From: Axinella damicornis
Lineage: Eukaryota > Porifera > Demospongiae > Axinellida > Axinellidae
Assembly: GCA_963931865.1 (NCBI GenBank)
Contig: OZ007508.1
Location: 14,506,781-14,570,780 of the forward strand
Length of the DNA: 64,000 nucleotides
Reading direction: 5' to 3'
Below, one piece after another: positions 9,501-20,766 of this stretch. The translations under genes were made by a program, and so were the position numbers. The number at the start of each line of letters is the position of its first letter. Within the stretch, counting starts at the first letter, position 1. Below the pieces are notes generated by a model, which saw only the letters and a list, made by a program, of their open reading frames with translations, was not told the origin of the DNA and made no database searches.

Positions 9501-12302
9501 GAGGGGAGTCGGGACGCCAGACACACCGAGGCAAAGATGGCAGCGTTCAGTGAGATGGCACTCGACACCCTGAAGGAAGGAAGAAGTTAGTACTGAGAAG
9601 TTTAAAGGCTGTTGGATTCTTGATTGGTAGTTACTTCACACCCTTGTGCTATATAGCAGCTCTTAGTCTGGGCAAAAAAAATGTCTATCGAGTGAAATAC
9701 TGTACAGAGATCAGCCACTGTCACTACATCACGCTTTGTAGCAGCCATGCTGCTGGAGATTACAGGAGATTACTGGAGATTACAGCTTCCATGGGTCCCT
9801 TTCTCATAATGGAGCACAGGGTATTTTAAGCTACATAGTCCCTTCTGTCACAGAGCTGTGTTCAACACTTACAGCGCTCCGTCACTGCCATGTTGTGCAA
9901 CACCAGGTGATATCACTGGTTAAGCTATATAGTCCCTTCTGACCCCATCACGGCACGGAGACACTTACAGCGCTCCATCACTGCCATAGTTGTGAAACAC
10001 CAGGTGCGCTAGGAGCATCCCAACCTGCAAAGAGATGGTGCAGGTACATGAACTACCTTGTGTGCCTGGAGATTACTAGAGAGATTACTGAGATAACTGG
10101 AGATTATTTATTACTGGAGATTATTGGACCAGATGTGCGAGGTGCATCCGAACCTGCAACGAGATCAGCTACCCTGTGTGTCTAGATTACTGGAGGTTAC
10201 TGGATTACTAGGGGTTACTGGAGATTACTGGAAGATTACTGGAGATTACTGAAGATTACTGGATACCAGGTGTGTGAGGAGCATTCCAGCCTTAAAGCAG
10301 ATTATGCAGGTATGCAGTGTGTCTTGCATGGGGAGACAGACAACGTAGCCTCATTCCCGGAAAGCAGCAAGTGTGAACTGGTAGATGTATGAGGTATGAA
10401 GACAAGAGATGAGCCATCGAAGTGAGCTTGCCCTAACAGGAGTGTGGTTGCCAGGTAAAATAACCAGGTGTGTAGCGGAAGGAAAGCTAGGTAGTTAGGC
10501 AAGACAATTTTAGGCACCAAATGTCCTACGAGTTAGGATGGAGGTCTGAGAGTGAGGTCTAAGGCAAAGCTTAGCTGGCTACGTCCTTACAGTCATGGCC
10601 CAGATGGTGTCCGTGCTGATGGACTCTGTGAGGGTCTTGAGGACTGGGGAGACACAGCTAAGGAAGAAGACAAAGAGTACGGCAGGCTGGAAGTAGTCTG
10701 CCAGCAAGCCTGCAAGGGAGAGAGAGGGACAGACACAGAATCCTCAAACAGCAGGTGCACCCAATCGTAACAAGCTGCAGGAGAGAGATAGAGAGAGTAC
10801 TCCATCTTTGGCTTTCATGCCAATGCATGATGGTAGAGTGGGTATAGTTTGGTAATGGTGGTCTGCAACTCCTTTACACAGCTGTTTTCACACAACTTCA
10901 CAAACACACTCCTTCATTCATACTTAAACTCAAGCATCTAGCATTTTGTACGGGTATAAACCAGTGATTGTAAAAGACAGTTTTCCATGGTCTCCTTCAT
11001 GAACACAATGCACTTGCAAAGATAATCAAAATTCATCCTGTGGCATAATTGATTTACCATCACATGCCACTGCAGTCTATCGACTAGGCTAGACCATTCG
11101 TTCACCATGCAGGAAGGTGTGGGCGAACTTCATGCTCCACTCGTAATTTCCTGCACAGTGAAGGAACGAACTAACTTGGTACCCTAACACTGTTGCTGTT
11201 GACTGGGTTTTCAACTCATAACAGTACTGGCTTGTGGCATACATATACACTCAGGTCTCATTCCCAGGCTGGTATGGGAATGAGAATACTAGTACAGCTG
11301 CATGTGTGACGAAACAGACCAATCGCAGGACCTGGGATGTTCCACGCCTTTCTGTCAGCTGAGTCTGTAGCAAGAGAGGCCAGGAACCCGAGGGCAGTGA
11401 TGGAGGTGGAGACGGTGAAGAGGGTGAGGGGAGAGATCCATCCCTCCTGCACAAACCAGTAGAGAGACACAAAAATGCACACGCTGCAGAGGAGAGAGGG
11501 AGTGCGTCCAGTAGCATGCAGACCTCAACCTCCTCCACTAGCAGTCACTACACGAAATGATGTCATCAAATTTAGTAATACATTTTGAGTGGCAAACAAT
11601 GGAATTTTGTATTAACAGTTGTTGTCAGCCATCTGTCTATGCAGGGGTTTGCCTGAGCTTGGCAGGAACGCTAACCAGGGGACAAAATTGTAGCGTGGCC
11701 AAGTAAGGGTGGGTGGGGGGGGGGGGGGAAGAAGCATGAGTTACCTTGCATACATAATACTTCTGGGTAGCGATGCACTGATATGGTCTTTTGGGGGAGG
11801 GGGGGGGGGGGGGGGGGGGGGGCCGCAAAGACTCAAGGGGGTGATAGAAGACGGTTATGCAACTGCTGGCATGTCTGCATTCACAAAAGAACGCACCTTC
11901 TTTTGCCATTTGTGCATTAGAAGAATAAGATGTGTAGTTGAGTATACAGAGTATGAAGTGGGCCATATTGCACAAGGTCATTAAGGCCGATTCGCCATTA
12001 CCTGCTTAGCTCCTGTGAGACAACACCTGATGCAAGGACCAGCTCATGGAGGTCATATGTCTGTGTGTACACTGCAATGCATGAGAGAGGAAGACACAAA
12101 CATTTCTTGTTTCTCAGTTTCTAAATTCTATGGCCTCAGCTATCCCTATCCACGTACGTGGTAGACGTCTAGGTATATGGAAGTCAGAAGAAATTCACCC
12201 ACAATTCTTTCGCAGACCGTTTAGAAACTGCTTCCTGTCCACGTAGTTGTCGGGAAAATCTTGTTTCTCATGCAAAATCTTCTTCCAAGATCTCCCGGCC
12301 AT
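6571..12302 (-). CDS. PIGC: GPI N-acetylglucosaminyltransferase subunit C (PIG-C)
   Basis: PIG-C belongs to the ER membrane GPI-GlcNAc transferase complex that makes the first intermediate of GPI anchors. Exons on the minus strand, high to low: 12302-12203, 12071-12002, 11483-11332, 10709-10591, 10024-9969, 9569-9422 and 6737-6571. All junctions are GT..AG and all phases agree. Exon 1 starts [20 protein letters not shown], matching the family FPDNYVD motif. Later landmarks are [34 protein letters not shown] and FALFP. The seven exons encode 270 residues, against about 297 in human PIG-C. The last 20-25 residues (family motif GPWDEA) were not found with confidence. A weak candidate exon at 6366-6216 would run into a transposon end. 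The 2.7-kb intron before exon 7 holds a piggyBac-like element, a tandem duplication and a large pyrimidine tract. Confidence 0.88.
6879..7501. mobile_element. piggyBac-like non-autonomous element
   Basis: Ends are CCCTTTAA...TTAAAGGG, immediately flanked by TTAA on both sides (6875-6878 and 7502-7505). TTAA target duplication with CCC/GGG-type ends is characteristic of piggyBac elements. The 623-bp interior has no transposase and contains a run of about 26 C at 7301-7326. It lies in a PIG-C intron. Confidence 0.65.
8205..8590. repeat. Tandem duplication, unit about 175-200 bp
   Basis: Two copies, each starting near GAGTGTATATACATGTAGTGG (8211 and 8383) and including CACTGCAGTTCTGATTGACT and TTCTCCAAGCGG. 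The second copy has an extra internal 20-bp duplication. It is inside a PIG-C intron. Confidence 0.75.
9038..9393. repeat. Polypyrimidine minisatellite
   Basis: About 350 bp, almost entirely C and T on the plus strand, built on TCCCACTCCCCCGTTCC variants and ending in (CCCT)n and a run of about 25 C. All frames read as Pro/Ser/Leu low complexity. It sits just downstream (minus-strand sense) of PIG-C exon 6. Confidence 0.8.
9832..10000. repeat. Tandem duplication covering the PIG-C exon 5 donor
   Basis: About 9832-9910 and 9920-10003 are diverged copies beginning AGCTACATAGTCCCTTCTG and AGCTATATAGTCCCTTCTG. Each contains a donor context CACTTACAGCGCTCC (minus-strand GGAGCGCT|GTAAGTG). Only the higher-coordinate copy retains the full exon; the other is a decoy donor with broken coding sequence. 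Confidence 0.6.
10056..10262. repeat. GGAGATTACT short tandem repeat tract
   Basis: Irregular repeats of TTACTGGAGA/GATTACTGGA variants in a PIG-C intron, with a related small patch at 9762-9786. Confidence 0.65.
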
Positions 12303-12371
12303 AACTACTCCAGTTAGAGCCCCCTAAACGTCATCAGGGATTTCCCCTGCGTCCACGATCAACGATTTGAG
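12303..12371. promoter_or_regulatory. Bidirectional start region, PIG-C / DED-caspase A
   Basis: Only 69 bp separate the PIG-C start codon (minus, 12302) from the caspase start codon (plus, 12372). Both 5' untranslated regions and core promoters must lie within this space or overlap the opposite gene. No TATA box was seen. Confidence 0.6.
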
Positions 12372-15300
12372 ATGGATACCTTCAGCTTCAGAAAGCATCT
12401 CTACTGGATCTCGAATCAACTTTCGACTCCTGAAGTGGAAAACCTCAAGTTTATGTGCAACGACCTCGTTCCCCGTCGACAGCTGGAGAAAATTCACTCG
12501 GGATTCGATCTCTTCTGCATGCTGGAGGGAAAGGGTTGCATTTCGCCGACCGATGCTGGTTTTCTTGAAGAAATCCTGGAGACAGTGGGCAAGAACCATC
12601 TCGCCAAACGGTTGCTGAGTGAAGGGGGTGGACGGGGAATCCAGGAACGGCGCGAATTTGGTGACCCACACACACAGCCTCCCGCTGAAAGTGAAGTTCA
12701 TTATGACTCCAATAAACTGGAGATGGAATTCAAGAGGTTCTTGGTTAAGGTTGGAGATGAACTCACGCAGCGAAATATCCGTGATGTTGCATTCTTCTTC
12801 CAAGATTCCAGCAGCGCAGCACTTAGCTTGCAGGAGATTGACCAACTTCGTTTGGCCAGCAAGCTCTTTGAGAAACTCCGAGATGAAGGGATTATCAGTT
12901 CAACCAATTTAGAGAAGCTGCAAGCAACACTGGAAACCATTGGACGGAAGGACGTTTGTAAGATCGTCGCCGATTACCAGGCAAAGCTGCCGCAGTTTGT
13001 TCAGTGCCCCGCCCCCACCCAAGCGTCCCAGGAAGTGGAACAAGGTTAACATTCTGGGTGCATGCACATAGTCTCGTTCTCAGACCATCTTAGAGGAAGA
13101 GAAATGGCCTGGGAATGAGGCGAGGATGCATGGGTCACTTGGTGAACCATTTCTCCATCCAGTAACATATGGCTGTTTACAAGGGTTACAGTCCGAAAAC
13201 TGTCTGTGACGGTGTACCTTTGTGTGACTTTATCTTCTAGTCTCGGTACCAGACACCCAATAGAAGTCAGGCAGTTTTTTTTTTGGCCCAACCTCCCTCT
13301 TTATGATCACTGGGAAGGGTACTCCACCTTAGTCTCGTTCCCAAACCCCCCTCAACTTTTCTGAGGGGGTCTGGGAACTAACTCCACCTATGGTCATCAT
13401 TGGGAATTTAGTGATGTGATTGTGCTCGGGTGCACATGTTATGTTGGCTGCCATTATGAATCTTAGACTAGCATTTGTGTGTGGGATAAGTGTTCTCTAG
13501 TTGACATCTGTCGTCTGTCTTTCTCTCCCAGCTACTACGAGTGCAGTTCAAGAGCAGCAGCCTCCCTCCTTGCACAGCATGGTTGCCGCTGGCCACCACA
13601 CCCTTGTTTCTGGATTCCCCACCCACACATCTTCAACTTCAGGCTCACTACCCTACTCCACCATGTCGAGTGATACCTCCATGGGGAGTGGTCCTCCCAC
13701 CTCTTTCCAGTCCTACAGCAATCCTCCTTCCCTACAGGTAGTTGGCTGGTAATAGAAAATACATGCGAAAATCCAAGTAACTAATAACGTTATCGTTACT
13801 GCGAATTTGTGCAAAACACTCATTCCCAGGCTCTGCCCAGCTTTTCGTCACTTGTGTACTGCAAGCGATGAAAAGCTGGGTAGGAGGCTACAAAACGGTT
13901 TCAGTCGATGCAAAACCTGTACTTATTTCCCACGAGAACTACTAGTGCTCACATGCATCATGCTGATATGAGTTGTATAAGATAAAGTGTCCAGGTGTGC
14001 TAGCCTCATTCCAAGGCCCCCCCCGCCCAGCTTTTCATCACTTGCAGCACGGAAAAGGCACGGCATTCTTCATGCAACCGAAATGGTGCGGTCCTGGGAA
14101 AGAAGCTACAAGTGTGCCATAATGTGCTTCAGATGTCATCATGCACTCTTCAAGAGCTCATGATGGCATCACTATGTCATCATGAGCTCTTGTGCACTTA
14201 CTTCGCTATGTTTTTCCCCTGAAAATACAGCACCAAAAAATGTTCACTGTATTACTATACGTGTGATTAACCAGTTAATGTACTGCAAGTCTCATGTAGC
14301 CTTGTTCCCAGGCTCTCCCACACGCAAACAAAAATTCAGAGAAAAGGGTGGCATATACAGCACCCAGTTTTGCCACATGTTTGCCTCACGACCTGCCACT
14401 CACGCGGAAATCCCGATGCGGTACATTAACTCTATCCTGTGGCAGTTATCACGGTATTGAAATGGCTGCTGATACAATTATCACAAGATGTATCCCAGTA
14501 TGCTGCCCAACTCTACCTGCAGGGTGGAACACCCATGTCGCAAACCCCGATGACCATGCAGAGTGATGCTGGAAAATCTGCAGCTGGAGGAGGAGATGGT
14601 GGAGGTACACGCACCCAACTGCTTTTGAAGGCAGTCTCAGATCAGGATGCGATAATTGAACAACAGAAGCAAGCAATTCAGCAGCTGGAGAGAAAAATGG
14701 CCGATTCACAGAAACACGAGCAGGAGTACCAACACGGGCAAGTCCTGGAGCTCCAATCCAAGTTGAGACAAAAGATCGGTGAAGTCAACTCCCTTCAGCA
14801 GGAGGCTTCGCACCTTCGAGGCCAACTCCTGCGAGCCGAAGATGTACCGCTGTATGAGTTGAACGCAAGCCCTCATGGCAAGGCAGTTATCATTGTCAAT
14901 GACACATTTAACCCCGAGCCATTTTCCGGTGCACCAAAGTTGAATTTGGGCTTCCGCAATGGTGCTCAGAATGACTTGGATCTCTTCCGTAAACTCCTTG
15001 AATATCTGAACTACGACGTTGTCTATCACAAAAATGTTGAGACGATGCAAATGGGTGCAATAATGGAAGGCATTGCTGCTGAAGATCACTCTAACTACGA
15101 TAGCTTCATCTGCTGTGTTTCAACTCATGGCGATGAGAACGTGATGTACGGGAGCGACAGTGTGGGGGTGAAGAGATCCGAATTCGACGAGCCCATAAAA
15201 CACTGTGAATCACTTCGGCACAAACCGAAGATGTTCTTTATCCAGGCCTGCCGCACCTCCTCTTTGCCCAACGTTGGTACCGATTACCCTCCCCCGCCGT

Positions 15301-15629
15301 TAGTTGTAGCCTCAAAACTCCCACCGGACGCTGATATCTTCATTGCAAATGCGACTACTGCGAGAAATGCTTCCTATCGCAGCCCTGATAGCGGGTCGTG
15401 GTTTGTCACGGCCCTGTATCAGGTATTTACAGAGCAGGCGCACTACAGCACTTTGTACGTCATGATGGATAAGGTGAACACGGTGATTTGTGATACCCGT
15501 GGAGTACTCCAGGGAGATGGAACCCAGCTGCCGAATGAGGTGATGCAATGCGCTGAGTGGACGTCCAGTTTTAGGAAGGGTGTGCGTTTCTTCAAGCCTA
15601 TCAGTCTTCCCCCCTCTACAAGCACGTGA
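12372..15629 (+). CDS. DED-caspase A (initiator-type, two DEDs, coiled coil, caspase domain)
   Basis: Three exons, 12372-13044, 13532-13737 and 14523-15629, with GT..AG junctions in phases 1 and 0 and 661 residues. Two DEDs lie at about residues 3-85 and 115-200; the first ends KNHL and the second RKDV in place of RxDL. A Ser/Pro/Gln linker follows (exon 2), then a coiled coil (about 330-400) and the caspase domain (about 405-655). Catalytic His is about 495 (STHGDE) and Cys about 536 (FIQACRT). The substrate-binding Arg is in FRNGAQND, and the p10 part has SYRSPDSGSWF. This is the caspase-8/10 plan with an added coiled coil. Such proteins are cytosolic initiators, activated when DEDs assemble on adaptors. 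The active-site pentapeptide is QACRT rather than QACxG, so activity is not certain. It is head-to-head with PIG-C and tail-to-tail with caspase B. Confidence 0.9.
13820..13894. mobile_element. Degenerate MULE-like foldback in caspase A intron 2
   Basis: ACTCATTCCCAGGCTCTGCC to TGGGTAGGAGGCTA, with the internal CCAGCTTTTCGTCACTTG block inverted across a short centre. A second diverged copy lies at about 14002-14108 and a one-sided end at about 14299. Confidence 0.55.
14151..14192. mobile_element. Miniature palindrome of the CAAGAGC..GATGACATC family
   Basis: CAAGAGCTCATGATGGCATC and its inverted copy form a 42-bp hairpin. TGCACT occurs immediately outside both ends. Related to the larger foldback at 35240-35801. 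Confidence 0.5.
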
Positions 15630-16607
15630 CCTCAGAAACCATTGCACGAATCTACTGAGTATGTGTATTATTGTCGGTGTTTTGGATTTTTATGCCTATA
15701 ATGAAATGTTAGTACCCTGCAGCTGGTAGTTGTTCATCAGTCTCAAACCCTAGCTGTTCCACGCCGGATCAGACCCTGTTCCACACCGGGTCAGACCCTG
15801 TTCCACGCCCGATCAGACCCTGTTCCACACCGTGTTCCACACCGGTCGGGTCCGACCCTGCATGTTCCACACCAGATCAGACCCTGTTCCACACCTGGTC
15901 TGCATGGCCATGCTAGCCTCGGTCCCAGGCTCTCCTCATGCATGTGGCGTTGCTAATTAATGGTTATGGCTGGCATGGTATCGTCTTGCCTAGAATTGTG
16001 TGGGACCCCTGGTCACCTAGCTGGTGAGAGATGTGCATAAAATCTAAAAGTGGTATCACCTACATATTTGCTGCTAGGCGCAGGTTCGACTCTCGTCCCA
16101 CCTATTCTTTATTGATTGAAGTCTTACGTTTAAGGTGTAGTTTTTATTGGGGGTGTGGTTATTAGTAATTGACATAATTGTTCTGGTTTTGGTGATCATA
16201 ACGACATGGTCTTGTGATCTCCATGTGATCATAACGACATGGTCTTGTGATCTCCATGTGAACATAATGACATGGTCTTGTGATCATAACGACATGGTCT
16301 TGTGATCTCCATGTGATCATAACGACATGGTCTTGTGACCTCCATGTGATCATAATCTTAGATTTAAAATGGTACAAGGTTGATCTTTGGACTCAAAGGG
16401 AGTGAGTTGACATGCAACTGGTCAATAGTGATACATAGGCATGGAATCGGGGGCACACAAAATGCATGGAATGCGGACACAAACAGAGAGATATAATCAT
16501 TGGACAAAAGGTACAAAATCTTATTCAAAACTGCAGAGGTATATATACTGACAGCATTCATATTATACTATCGCACAGGTTGCATAGTGAGATCTCACTA
16601 TTGAGTG
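15630..16607. other. Intergenic region between convergent caspase genes
   Basis: No gene seen. Contains two minisatellites. About 15755-15905 has repeats of CCCTGTTCCACACCGG.TCAGA. About 16195-16350 has four or five units of GATCATAACGACATGGTCTT with GTGATCTCCATGT. A single MULE-like end is near 15914. It should hold both 3' untranslated regions. Confidence 0.65.
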
Positions 16608-19600
16608 TCACTGTTTGGGTTTGGGACGGATAAAATGGAAAAAGTGGACCTCGCTGCGAAGACGATCCACGTATTCTGAGCACTGTTTCAGCCCATCCTT
16701 TGTGAAGGCCTTGGAGACCTGGAAGTTCACCTTCTTCATCATGCTGCTCAGGTTGCTGTGGTAGGCAGACTGTGTGAACACCTTACAGAGCTCCGAGATG
16801 TACCACGAACCGTGTCTCCGGCTGCGATAGGCCGCGTTACCCAGTGGAGTTGCATACCCAAAGAAGAAGTCTGCTTCCTGTGGGATGATGGACCCTACAC
16901 CCGGTTGATTGCCGCCGGAATCCTTCTCAATCGCAACTCCCTTGTCCTCCGTCTCTCCCCTACAAGCCTGTATGAAGAACATCTTGGGCTTTCCAGCCAG
17001 AGTTTGGGCATATTTCAACATTCCTGTGAGGTCAAACAGGTTCACCGGAATGCTATCTGCTCCATGAACAGTCTCCTTCTCTCCATGGGTGAGAATGCAG
17101 CAGACGAAACTGTCGTAGTTTGAATGGTCCCGTTGACTAAGTTGGATCAACGTTTGTACCATCTCGTCCGATGTCAGATTCTCCTTCACCTCCACCTTGT
17201 ATCTCAGATAGCGAAACGTTTGTGTCAAGTTGAACTGGTCAATATCAGCTCCTCCACGATCGTTGTGTGCCTTGTCAGGGTCCGTTGGGTGGTAGAACTT
17301 GTGGTTATTGATGATCAGACAGAGTCCGTGGGGATTCTTGTCCAGTTTGTACAGCTCATCGGGATTGATGGGACGGGCAGCACGAAGGGCCTGCACTTCA
17401 TCGTGAAAGTGCTGTAGCTCCAGTCTAAGATCCTCAACTTCTGTATTTTTGGTTTGTAAGATTTCTTCCAGCTCCTTTAAGCTGGTCTTGTAGACCTCAA
17501 CTTCTCCGATCCTCCTGGACAGGATGCCTTCGGTGTGCTGTTGCGCATCGTTCAGCTGGCCACGAAGTTGCTCCATCTCATGCTCCTTGGAACTAAGCTG
17601 TATCTCCTTCTGGGCTAGTTGAGCAAGGAGATTTTGACCCTCAGTCAGCATGGATGGTCTGTACAATTCCTCATCACCTTCATTCTCATCCAAAAGGTTA
17701 AAGGTCAAGTTGTAGGGGTTTTTTGTTGCAGAAAGGAAAGGACTGTGTTCATCAGGTGACAACTGCCATCTCTCAAAACCGGATCTTGGTCCCGAAACAG
17801 GATCTCTCGAGATCTCGGAAAATAGGGACTCAGGAGTGGGTGTGTGGTGGGGGTAGTGGTTGTAGGGATCCATGGGAGTGACGGTGGAGATGGAGCTGGG
17901 GTAGCTGGTGTGAGTGATGAGGGAGCTGTGGGGACTGTCCATGGGATCGTCATCGGCCTCTTCTGATGCTTGCACTGGTTGTGTCTGGTAATTGTAGGGG
18001 CCCCCTTGTCTCTGCCGAATCCCACCTGTGACAAACGACAAATAAGAATCCCGTATTGTAAATGATGTCACAGTGATGTAATTACTAAACCTCGTTCATA
18101 GGCTCCTCCCCAGGTTTTTGTCGCATATTGGGTAAGAGCCTAGCTGGGAACGAGGCTAGTAATATCTTTATACAGAATAGGTATGCTGTATATATAGTGT
18201 TGTCAAGGAAACCATCAGCATCAGAACCTTAATATTATTTATGTGGCAATAATAGGGGTTTTCCCTGGGTTTCCCCCCAAATATGAGGTCACCTGACATT
18301 GAAGAGGTAACTAAGCACCACCTCTTGAATGGTAACTCCCTGATACCCTGCCTTGTACAAACAGGAAGTATAATTCTGATCCCCTATGAGCTTGCATGGT
18401 CGTGATACCTCACATCCCTCAAGCATGTGGCCTTGAAAACATGGTGTGACCTCAAGATGGAAAGTGTGTGTGTGTGTGTGTGTGTGTGGGGGGGGGGGGG
18501 GGCTTCTCCCCCCCAAACAGATGCAGACCCATACTACGTAAAAGACATGGAGCACTCCCAATTATGAGTGCCCCAGTCTCCAGAAAAAAAAAAGAATAAA
18601 CCTTGCTTGGAGTTCTACTTATACGCGAATGCCAAACAACAATTTGAGAGTTGAATCCTAAAAGCCTAACACCGGTAGGCCATTCAAAATTAAACTCTTC
18701 GGTTTGAGGTTCACTCTCTCCTGGAAGTTCTATGCAAGCAGCCTAACATATTGCCAAGCTCAGCTTGGCATTGTCATGTCGCAGGACAGTCTAGAAGTGT
18801 AGGGACCTGTTGCAGCATTCACTAAACCTGCTGACGTTGTGACCAGCAGCATACAAGCGTGAGCAACTTCTGTCAAACAACAGACATCCATGGATAATAA
18901 TGTACACGGTGCCCCCAGAAAGGGGCAGGCAGTTGACGGAAAACTCAAGTATCTGATTCGGAGATTATATACCATTGGCACTCTTGGCGATCAAGGTATC
19001 TGCCGTGTTGTACTGTTCATCAAAAAGCATTTCACTGATACAAACTGGTCAAACAGACCTATTTTCTCTTCATTGGAGTGGACGGGAAAAACACGTCTGG
19101 AAACTACAACCAGCTTCCTGTGCCTTGAAAGAATACAATCGTTGTGCTACAGGTCATGCATATGGAATGTGTTGTCTTACCTAGCCCATGACATGGCGTG
19201 CTGTTTGTGCAGCTTATGCCCAGTCTTTGCCGAACTGTCACAACAGAAGGCATCTTCAGAGCTACAGCAAGCCTGCTAGGTACACATTGAGAGGAGTCAT
19301 CTCACAAGTGTATCTGGGTGCTGGCTGTTTTTGTTCAACGGGTACCAGGAGGTTTGGCCATAGTCTGCCGCGATTGGCTCGGGCTACCAGAGAAGCTGCA
19401 GAAGCTAATCGCCTAGCTATCGCAGTTGCCAGTGTTTCCAGTATCATAGCGAGCCCAATATGCGGCTGGCATGCGGAAGCCACATGCTCGAGCTGCAATC
19501 AGATTTGAATGCCCCATCAGATTTGAACCTCCTATATTACTGCGTCTAAGCTGTCTATAGTGCCCAGACGTATTTTCTCTCTTCCTCTCGCTCCGCATAC

Positions 19601-20461
19601 CAGAAATATAGAAAAATACGGCTGGCCCGCGAGACTACGAAATCATAACCATTAGTAAACCAGATTTCTAAGTCCACTAGGCTACTAATCACAGATTAAG
19701 TAGTAGTTATAAAGTCTTTCACTTTTGGTCCTTGACACATAGCAGATATCTAGGTCAACTGAATGTTGCTGTCAAAGGCTGGATGTGAGTGACCAGATGA
19801 TATCTACTAACCACTCACGGACATTACCTTGTGATCCCCCATCAAGAACATCATATGGTGCTTGGTTAGTTCTTTGACAGTATTCGTTGATCTTCTGTGC
19901 GAGGTCACTGCGTCCAATTTGATGGAGTTCGTCGTACAATGCATGGAGGTCATCGGGTGTGATGATCTGGCGCTGCTGCAGCAGTTGGAGAAGCTGATTG
20001 GCTGAAAACACTCGGTCACTGCTCATGCCAAGCAGGGAGTCTGACCAGGTGTAGGAGAGCATCTCAACATCTTTTGAGGACATTCCCTGACCAATTTTAA
20101 GCAAGTACTCATTGAAGAGATAGTCCTTGGATTTCGCCAACACAGGTTGCCCAGGTAACTGAACCACCTGGACAGCTGAATTGGATGGAGGTCTGGGAGC
20201 TATAAACCCCTCCCCCTCTAGTTCACTCAGCAATCGACCACACCCTACTGTCGACAAGACTTGGGTCAGGAATTCTAGGTCGTCCACTGCCAGCTTCCCC
20301 CGCTCCTCAAGCGCCTGGAAGAGGTCCGTGGCGACGCGAACCCGTTCCATGCGCGCTACGGGGACTACATCTTTACATACAAATTTCAAATCGTCGAAGT
20401 TCTGGCGGGAAAGATGATTCCCTATGCGATTGAGAGCCCTTCTGAAGCGTACTTTATCCAT
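16608..20461 (-). CDS. DED-caspase B (initiator-type, two DEDs, coiled coil, caspase domain)
   Basis: Two exons, 20461-19828 and 18025-16608 (phase 1, CAAG|GTAATG ... TCACAG|GTGGGA), giving 683 residues from ATG at 20461. The DEDs are about residues 3-80 and 110-195. The first ends CGRLL without RxDL; the second keeps RSDL. A long Ser/Pro/His-rich linker follows (215-340), then a coiled coil (about 345-430) and the caspase domain (about 435-680). Catalytic His is about 525 (LTHGEK) and Cys about 566 within the canonical QACRG. Arg is in DRGGAD, and the p10 part has AYRSRRHGSWY. All key residues are present, so this is the better candidate for an active initiator caspase. A possible linker cleavage stretch (ETEDKG..EKDSGG) follows the Cys. 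It is paralogous to caspase A in domain order. The 1.8-kb intron contains a (GT)n/poly-G tract and no recognised gene. Confidence 0.92.
18090..18160. mobile_element. Degenerate MULE-like foldback in caspase B intron
   Basis: ACCTCGTTCATAGGCTCCTCC ... GAGCCTAGCTGGGAACGAGGCTA. Its ends match the family. GTAATTAC before and GTAATATC after are a rough target duplication. Confidence 0.5.
18465..18502. repeat. (GT)n microsatellite followed by poly-G
   Basis: About twelve GT units and then about 16 G, in the caspase B intron. Confidence 0.85.
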
Positions 20462-20766
20462 TCTCAGCTACAAAGTTCTTTGTCGACTATCGTTTTCTGA
20501 CACAGCCCATGGATAACTCTGGCTTGAGTGGCAGAAGGGGGAATCCAGGATGAAGTCGTTGATGGCGTTACTGGCCCTCGTGAGGACTATCCCTCGTGCG
20601 TCTCTGTTTATAGACTAGGTCTTCCCCTTCAATCTCATGCAGTTTTGAGTTGTCGACGCTGCAAATGGGCGGTGCACAGCATGCTCCGCCCAAAACCAGC
20701 CCCACCCATTTCCATTCTGCGCATGCTCAGTTGAGTAGCGAGTCTAGTGATTGGTGCGGTGTAAAC
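20462..20766. promoter_or_regulatory. Bidirectional promoter region, caspase B / WDR31
   Basis: 305 bp separate two divergent start codons (20461 minus, 20767 plus). Visible elements are GGGCGG near 20667, TGCGCATGCTCA near 20718 (resembling an NRF-1 half site) and ATTGG near 20750 (inverted CCAAT). These are motif matches only; activity is inferred from the head-to-head layout. Confidence 0.5.

Noticed and set aside
12324..12845. 173-codon minus-strand frame opposite caspase A exon 1
   Set aside because: It is the antisense shadow of the DED exon and collides with PIG-C's start region.
18890..19508. Plus-strand frames of 100-130 codons in the caspase B intron
   Set aside because: No recognisable domain, overlapping frames on both strands, and no splice context.
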